A stretch of DNA of 46,361 nucleotides, taken from NCBI RefSeq assembly GCF_947258925.1, contig NZ_CAMYKG010000020.1, positions 34,669 through 81,029 of the forward strand, in the 5' to 3' direction. The notes beneath the pieces were generated by a model. That model was not told where the DNA came from. It did no database searches and was given only the letters and a program-made list of their open reading frames with translations. Position 1 is the stretch's first letter. Every line of letters starts with the position of its first letter. Position numbers and translations under genes: made by a program. The DNA is from an uncultured Eudoraea sp. Its GTDB lineage: Bacteria; Bacteroidota; Bacteroidia; Flavobacteriales; Flavobacteriaceae. Below are positions 41,979-46,361 of this stretch, one piece after another.

Positions 41979-42761
41979 TTAGTCATCATCAGCACCCTGC
42001 CTGTAGGCATTACTGCGAAGTTTAAGATATTCCCAGATTTTTAATTTATCATGACTATCCACTACACTCGCGAAAGCGGTATCCACCTCGCAAAAGTACA
42101 TGAAGTCATCTATTTTGTTCTCCGGTATATTCAGATGCTTAACAAACAATGAATCTGCATAATATTCCCTCACCCTGACAGTCCTGGCGTATTTTTCTTG
42201 TGTAGCTAATACTTTCTTGAGATATTTAGTCCTGCCGCTAATAGCATTAATTATAGGATTTAAAGGTACGAGCCCGCCTCCTGTAGTAGCCTCGTTAAGC
42301 TTTCGGGCTGCCTGCGTGATCGGTTTTACATAGGCATTAGGAAGGCCTAATGTAGATGCAACATAAACTTTTTCCTTAGTTATACTATTCATATCCCTGC
42401 TAAGATCACCAGAGAGGTTATAGGGACGTACCACAACCTCATCCAACTCATTAATAAATTCGTCTAAGGGTACAACTATTGAAGTACTCTCTATCATTAC
42501 GGCTGAAACGATCAATGCCTTTCTTTTAAACTGAACCGCAGAGAAAAATATGGTATCATTTAGTTTTGCAGCTATTGAAAAACGCCCATCCGCATCTGTA
42601 ATGGTAGCCCTGTCAGAGGAAGTGTTTATAACATGAACATCCGCAACGCCTTTGTTTAGGTTTGTAACCTTACCAACCAACTTAGAAAAATATACAGTTT
42701 GTGCGGAAGCACTGATACCTATAAAAACAAATAAGAGGAAAAATATCCTATTCCTTAGCAT
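41979..42761 (-). CDS. CarboxypepD_reg-like protein, copy 2
   Basis: 260 residues with a signal peptide (FFLLFVFIGISASAQ). An N-terminal beta sandwich (about 20-110) fits carboxypeptidase regulatory-like domain: LVGKVTNLNKGVADVHVIN, TITDADGRFSIAAKLNDTIFFSAVQF, ELDEVVVRPYN. The C-terminal half (about 120-260) has no family I know. It overlaps the upstream paralogue by 14 bp and is followed 8 bp on by DUF6702. The tandem paralogues probably arose by duplication. Confidence 0.85.
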   Translation of the reverse strand: MLRNRIFFLLFVFIGISASAQTVYFSKLVGKVTNLNKGVADVHVINTSSDRATITDADGRFSIAAKLNDTIFFSAVQFKRKALIVSAVMIESTSIVVPLDEFINELDEVVVRPYNLSGDLSRDMNSITKEKVYVASTLGLPNAYVKPITQAARKLNEATTGGGLVPLNPIINAISGRTKYLKKVLATQEKYARTVRVREYYADSLFVKHLNIPENKIDDFMYFCEVDTAFASVVDSHDKLKIWEYLKLRSNAYRQGADDD

Positions 42762-43500
42762 TCATCTGTTTTAAAAAAATATTACTCTGAGTCACCAGAA
42801 AATCAATGAGTTCGAATTCATTTTCTTTTTGTAACAAGGAACGGGGAGGTATCTTTTCATCACAATAAATTAAGAAAGCATCTATCTGATCCTGGGGTAT
42901 ATTAAGGTCTAAGACAAAAAATTCATCGTCATAAACCAACCTCAATACTTCGCTAACCTTTAATGGTTTTGTTTCCTCACTTGGCTCTTCCTTTCTGGTA
43001 TTTACAAGCGCTTTAAATATATTTACAAAATTAATTCCATCCTTGAGCATCCCCCGCGATATCTTATCTTGAGCAATGTTTACTACCTCAGTTGACTGAT
43101 CCGTCTCGTATTCAAATTTCTTAAATTCCTCGTTTTGAAGCTCAAGGAACTTTCTTTGGTTTTCCGGACTTACAACTACTTCGTCTAATTCAGTAACTTT
43201 CTCATTTACTTCTACTACCAATCTGTTATTATCCAGGATCTGCTGGGTAATTTTTACCACTTCAATCTGGTAATTTATAGAAGTAAATACTATTTCGTCA
43301 TCCAACTTTACCCGTATCGCAAATTCTCCATTATCATTTGTAATTGTGGCCATTTGGGAGGTACTATTTATGACATTCTCATTGGGTACATTCGAATTTC
43401 TATACAACACTTTACCACGAAGAATTACGCGTTCATCTTGCTGTGCAGTACCTATGACCATACAAAACAATGTCAAAATAAAAAGTAGTTTACGAATCAT
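42748..43500 (-). CDS. CarboxypepD_reg-like protein, copy 1
   Basis: 250 residues with a signal peptide (LLFILTLFCMVIGTAQ). Beta-sandwich regulatory-like domain: ILRGKVLYRNSNVPNENVIN, ATITNDNGEFAIRVKLDDEIVFTS and ELDEVVVSPEN, the same outline as the downstream paralogue. It heads the minus-strand group (copy 1, copy 2, DUF6702, M1). The C-terminal part contains DDEFFVLDLNIPQDQIDAF with an acidic helix, and its counterpart KHLNIPENKIDDF is in copy 2. Confidence 0.85.
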   Translation of the reverse strand: MIRKLLFILTLFCMVIGTAQQDERVILRGKVLYRNSNVPNENVINSTSQMATITNDNGEFAIRVKLDDEIVFTSINYQIEVVKITQQILDNNRLVVEVNEKVTELDEVVVSPENQRKFLELQNEEFKKFEYETDQSTEVVNIAQDKISRGMLKDGINFVNIFKALVNTRKEEPSEETKPLKVSEVLRLVYDDEFFVLDLNIPQDQIDAFLIYCDEKIPPRSLLQKENEFELIDFLVTQSNIFLKQMNAKE

Positions 43501-43878
43501 AGGTAACTTTTTGGATTTTAAGAATACTCTAATTTATAAAGAAAATGTATGTTCTTGTGATAAAAAAATTTGATGCCATTAAACTTTTGTTAATTTACGA
43601 ATTACCAATAAGGGAAAGTTAGCTTTTACGCATAATTATTGCAGCCATATCAGATAAATTGTGGTATTAAATCGTTGAACCATTCCTTTTACCCTATAAT
43701 CTAGTATTTCGGAGTATAAAGTTAGCTATCTGTTGATATAATTCTATTTTTGTTAGTCCCCGATACGCGAGAATAATAAACTGATTTACATCTGTATGTA
43801 CCTGCTTTTTTAAGTGCGAGAAATGCAATGATTAAATAGGCGACATATATGATTCCTGCTAACTTAAAGCATACCAAA
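43501..43878. other. Gene-free gap, 378 bp, divergent between CarboxypepD_reg-like and repeat-protein genes
   Basis: No supported ORF on either strand other than antisense shadows. A TATTTTTG element (43745-43752, plus strand) matches the -7 consensus, but it lies about 127 bp before the ATG at 43879 and has no TTG at the right spacing. No clear terminator or repeat. It must hold both divergent promoters. Confidence 0.4.
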
Positions 43879-46361
43879 ATGAAAATGAAATTCCTGATAA
43901 CCCTGGTAGGTTTTTGTCTTTGCAATATTCTTTCTGGACAAATTAAAATTGGTGACAACCCACAAAATATTGACGCCTCTTCCGTTTTGGAATTGGAAAG
44001 TACAAACAGGGCACTGGTTATTACCAGGGTCAATACCCAGCAGATGAATAGTATTGTGCCTTTGCAAGGTGCCGTTGTATACAATACAGAAGAACAATGT
44101 TTATTCTTTTACGACGGTAGTGCCTGGCTCAACCTTTGTGAAACCCTGGGGTTATCCTTTAGCGCGGATCCAATTGTGAATCCTACAAGTACTATTGTTA
44201 TAACAGAAAACGGGGGGAACCGAAATTTTGAAGTTAGCGAAATCACAGGCGCAAACATTGTGGATTTCAGTATTAGCAGCAATGACATCCAGAATAATTC
44301 CATTACTTCAGATAAACTGGCACCGGATTCTGTGGGTAGTGAAGAACTACAGGACAATACGGTGGCCGATGCCGAAATAGACTACAACCAGGTAACCCTG
44401 AACGATTTTAACAATGATGCAGGATATATTACGGGAGCAGATATTGTAAGTGCCGCCCCAAATAATGCAATCGCGGACAATGGAGGCGCTTTTTATGATA
44501 ATACAACCCTGCTAAATGACATTGCGGCCAATACGGCTGCTATAGCTGCCGATGGGGATACGGATGCGACCAATGAAATACAGAATTTAGATCAGGTTTT
44601 GGGCACAGGTAATTCTGCAAACGACAAAATTATTAATCTAACAAATCCTACAGATCCACAAGATGCTGCTACGAAATTTTATGTAGACAATGCCATTTCA
44701 GGATCTACGCAAACCATCGTAAGTGGAGATTCACCTAATTCTATTACACCAGGTTCGGATGGTGGAGCATTCTTTAACGCTACACCCTTGCAGAATAATA
44801 TTGATGCCAATACGGCCTCGTTATTGCTAAAAGAAGATCTTGCAAATAAGTCCACCGATATTAATTTAGGCACTTCTAATACGTTGTATCCTAGTCAAAA
44901 TGCGGTTAAGACATATGTTGATAACCAGATAGGTGGTTCTGCCCAAACTATTGTAAGCGCTGACGCTAATAATTCAATTATTGTTAGTGGAACAGATGGT
45001 GGTGCGTTTTATGATGATACTACATTACAGAATAATATAGCCACCAATACTGCTGCCATTGCCGCCGACGGTGATACGGATGCCACAAATGAATTGACAG
45101 ATTTGACTTTTGATCCTGCTACGAACATCCTTGGTCTAACGAACTCAGATACAGGTGCTACAGTAGATCTCAGTGCTCTTAGTGTTGTTGGAGCCGATAA
45201 TCAACAATTGACCTTAGAACCAGGTAATTTGTTAACCTTAGAAAGAGGAGGGACGCCCATAGATTTAACGCCATTTTCAAATACTGATAACCAGCAATTA
45301 ACTTTGGAACCAGGGAACCTCTTAACATTGGAAAATGGTGGGACACCTATTGATTTAACTTCATTTTCAAATACTGATAACCAACAGCTCACTCTAGAAC
45401 CTGGCAACCTCTTAACATTAGAAAATGGAGGTACACCCATAGATTTGACATCCTTGATTGGAGGAAATCAGAATCTTGCTGAAGTGTTAGCCATAGGAAG
45501 TGATGCAGGGGCATTACAAATTGAGAATCTCCTGGATCCTGATGATAATCAAGACGCTGCAACTAAAAAATACGTAGATGATAACATTGTTGCCGCCGGT
45601 GGAGGAGTACCAACTGATGAATTGAATTTTTCTTTTGAAGTTAATGCTGGTAATATTGAAATTACAGATAATGGAGGAACCTTATTTATTCCTTTAACTG
45701 ATGTTAATACTAACACAACTAACGCCACACTAACCCAGGATGGAACTAATCTCATTCTCACTGATAGCGATGGTGGAAATGTAACCATTCCTTTAGCAGA
45801 TATAAATGTTGGCGCAGATACCAATACGACTAATGTTAGTGTTACGGAGGATGGAACAAACCTAATACTCACTGATAGTGACGGTGGACAGGTAACCATT
45901 CCATTAGCCAACATTGATACCGATACCAATACAACAAATGCTACACTTACTCAGGATGGAACTAATCTCATTCTTACAGATAGTGATGGGGGAAATGTAA
46001 CTATTCCGTTAACGGAGATTAATATTGCTACAGATACTAATACCACTAATACAAGTCTAACTGAGGACGGAACAAACCTTATTCTCACGGATAGTGATGG
46101 TAATACAGTTAGCGTGCTATTGACCGATATAGATTCCGATACAAATACAACAAATGTGAGCCTGACAGAAGATGGTACTAATTTGAACCTTACCGATAGT
46201 GATGGTAATACTGTAAGTGTACTCTTAACCGATATTGATTCTGATACCAATACAACAAATGTTAGCCTCACTGAAGATGGCACTAATCTGAACCTTACAG
46301 ATAGTGACGGCAATACTGTAAGTGTATTGCTGGCTGATTTAAACAGTGGAGCGGATACAAA
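43879..46361 (+). CDS. Large exported repeat protein, tail-fibre-like, 3' truncated
   Basis: Open from ATG 43879 (a second ATG at 43885) to the window edge, about 827 codons without a stop. Signal peptide MKMKFLITLVGFCLCNILSGQ is followed by KIGDNPQNIDASSVLELES and FYDGSAWLNLCE, a leader typical of big Bacteroidota exported proteins. Then come three A-x-K-x-YVD motifs (44653-44688, 44890-44922, 45541-45579) of the type seen in phage tail fibres, three GGAF cassettes (44443-45093), three 30-residue repeats (45196-45456) and a 35/37-residue repeat array (from 45709). Adhesin, S-layer-like or tail-fibre-like; the rest lies outside the window, including any T9SS C-terminal domain. Confidence 0.85.
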   Translation, partial: MKMKFLITLVGFCLCNILSGQIKIGDNPQNIDASSVLELESTNRALVITRVNTQQMNSIVPLQGAVVYNTEEQCLFFYDGSAWLNLCETLGLSFSADPIVNPTSTIVITENGGNRNFEVSEITGANIVDFSISSNDIQNNSITSDKLAPDSVGSEELQDNTVADAEIDYNQVTLNDFNNDAGYITGADIVSAAPNNAIADNGGAFYDNTTLLNDIAANTAAIAADGDTDATNEIQNLDQVLGTGNSANDKIINLTNPTDPQDAATKFYVDNAISGSTQTIVSGDSPNSITPGSDGGAFFNATPLQNNIDANTASLLLKEDLANKSTDINLGTSNTLYPSQNAVKTYVDNQIGGSAQTIVSADANNSIIVSGTDGGAFYDDTTLQNNIATNTAAIAADGDTDATNELTDLTFDPATNILGLTNSDTGATVDLSALSVVGADNQQLTLEPGNLLTLERGGTPIDLTPFSNTDNQQLTLEPGNLLTLENGGTPIDLTSFSNTDNQQLTLEPGNLLTLENGGTPIDLTSLIGGNQNLAEVLAIGSDAGALQIENLLDPDDNQDAATKKYVDDNIVAAGGGVPTDELNFSFEVNAGNIEITDNGGTLFIPLTDVNTNTTNATLTQDGTNLILTDSDGGNVTIPLADINVGADTNTTNVSVTEDGTNLILTDSDGGQVTIPLANIDTDTNTTNATLTQDGTNLILTDSDGGNVTIPLTEINIATDTNTTNTSLTEDGTNLILTDSDGNTVSVLLTDIDSDTNTTNVSLTEDGTNLNLTDSDGNTVSVLLTDIDSDTNTTNVSLTEDGTNLNLTDSDGNTVSVLLADLNSGADT
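44443..45093 (+). repeat. Three GGAF cassettes in the repeat protein
   Basis: Units at 44443-44577 (45 residues), 44716-44820 (35) and 44950-45093 (48). Each starts IVS, has GGAF(Y/F) in the middle, then L-x-N-x-I-x-x-NTA. The first and third end with AAIAADGDTDATNE. The spacers between them carry the A-x-K-x-YVD motifs. Confidence 0.8.
45196..45456 (+). repeat. Tandem 90-bp repeats (30 residues each), three copies
   Basis: Unit starts at 45196, 45286 and 45376, period exactly 90 bp, encoding DNQQLTLEPGNLLTLE then (N/R)GGTPIDLT. The third copy loses its last residues (LIGG instead of FSNT). Confidence 0.9.
45709..46361 (+). repeat. Degenerate 35/37-residue repeat array, seven starts to the window edge
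   Basis: TNTTN starts at 45709, 45820, 45925, 46036, 46141 and 46246, with a seventh unit beginning at 46357. Periods are 111, 105, 111, 105, 105 and 111 bp. Units read TNTTN, then (S/T)LT(E/Q)DGTNL and LTDSDG. The two lengths depend on the linker: short units end D(T/S)D, long units end with an extra two residues, as in NVGAD, NIATD or NSGAD. Confidence 0.88.

Noticed and set aside
43722..44084. 120-residue minus-strand ORF over the start of the repeat protein
   Set aside because: It is antisense to the signal-peptide end of the repeat protein gene, whose plus-strand frame is open and has a clear leader.
45201..46313. Minus-strand ORFs with repeated PPSLSVR and LVVLV stretches
   Set aside because: They are mirror images of the repeat array; periodic plus-strand codons create periodic minus-strand ORFs.
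1..46361. CRISPR array, transposon, prophage or defence island
   Set aside because: No spaced short direct repeats, transposase, integrase or nuclease genes were seen; the repeats at the right edge are coding.

Overview
The window looks like a chromosome segment of a marine-type Flavobacteriaceae bacterium (Bacteroidota). The DNA is AT-rich. Intergenic regions carry the Bacteroidota -7 promoter element TAnnTTTG, in several places with an upstream TTG/TTTG, and Shine-Dalgarno sites are scarce. Gene content and order (coaD, PAS kinase, NUDIX/pyrE, birA, rsfS-ftsH-LUD-cdsA-psd-ACBP) and families such as DUF6702, DUF4174, CarboxypepD_reg-like proteins and a KMO/KynU pair are typical of that family. 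This assignment is inference from gene families, not from a marker gene such as rRNA.

Layout. 1-3481: 3' end of coaD, then a cytoplasmic multi-PAS histidine kinase overlapping a single-domain response regulator. 3513-5923: NUDIX protein and pyrE diverging from a 7-bp gap, an SRPBCC protein, and birA. 6018-10782: a tight plus-strand run rsfS, ftsH, LUD protein, cdsA, psd, ACBP (membrane proteolysis and phospholipid synthesis). 10789-17066: minus-strand genes for a creatininase-like protein, a sterol-desaturase-like membrane protein, a secreted unknown, an LRR lipoprotein and valS. 17268-21399: DUF1573 protein, an aspartyl protease-PDZ protein facing it across a bidirectional terminator, then aminotransferase-murB. 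21614-24792: an ECF sigma/anti-sigma pair, a small Cys-rich membrane protein, a second sigma factor and lipA. 25154-30920: hybrid TPR histidine kinase, lpxK, nif3-like, a coiled-coil protein that has lost its zinc ligands, and a DUF4174 protein. 30934-38986: kynurenine monooxygenase, a short ClpP, a lipoprotein, MFS and VOC genes, kynureninase, GNAT, O-methyltransferase, PAP2 and a TatA/B-like protein. 39049-43500: an M1 metallopeptidase preceded by DUF6702 and two tandem CarboxypepD_reg-like proteins, all on the minus strand. 43879-end: the start of a very large, highly repetitive exported protein that runs off the window.

Most genes are housekeeping. I found no CRISPR array, insertion sequence, integrase, restriction system or recognisable defence island, and no rRNA or tRNA gene. 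KMO and KynU together would turn kynurenine into 3-hydroxyanthranilate; the other steps of that pathway are not in the window. The rsfS-to-ACBP run is probably one transcript linking ribosome silencing, membrane protease and phospholipid synthesis.

The least explained material is: the repeat protein at the right edge, which combines a Bacteroidota exported N-terminus with three phage-tail-fibre-like A-x-K-x-YVD motifs and a degenerate 35/37-residue repeat array; a possible small RNA or attenuator upstream of the nif3-like gene; a structured leader upstream of the ECF sigma factor; and the zinc-ribbon protein in which all four Cys positions are replaced.
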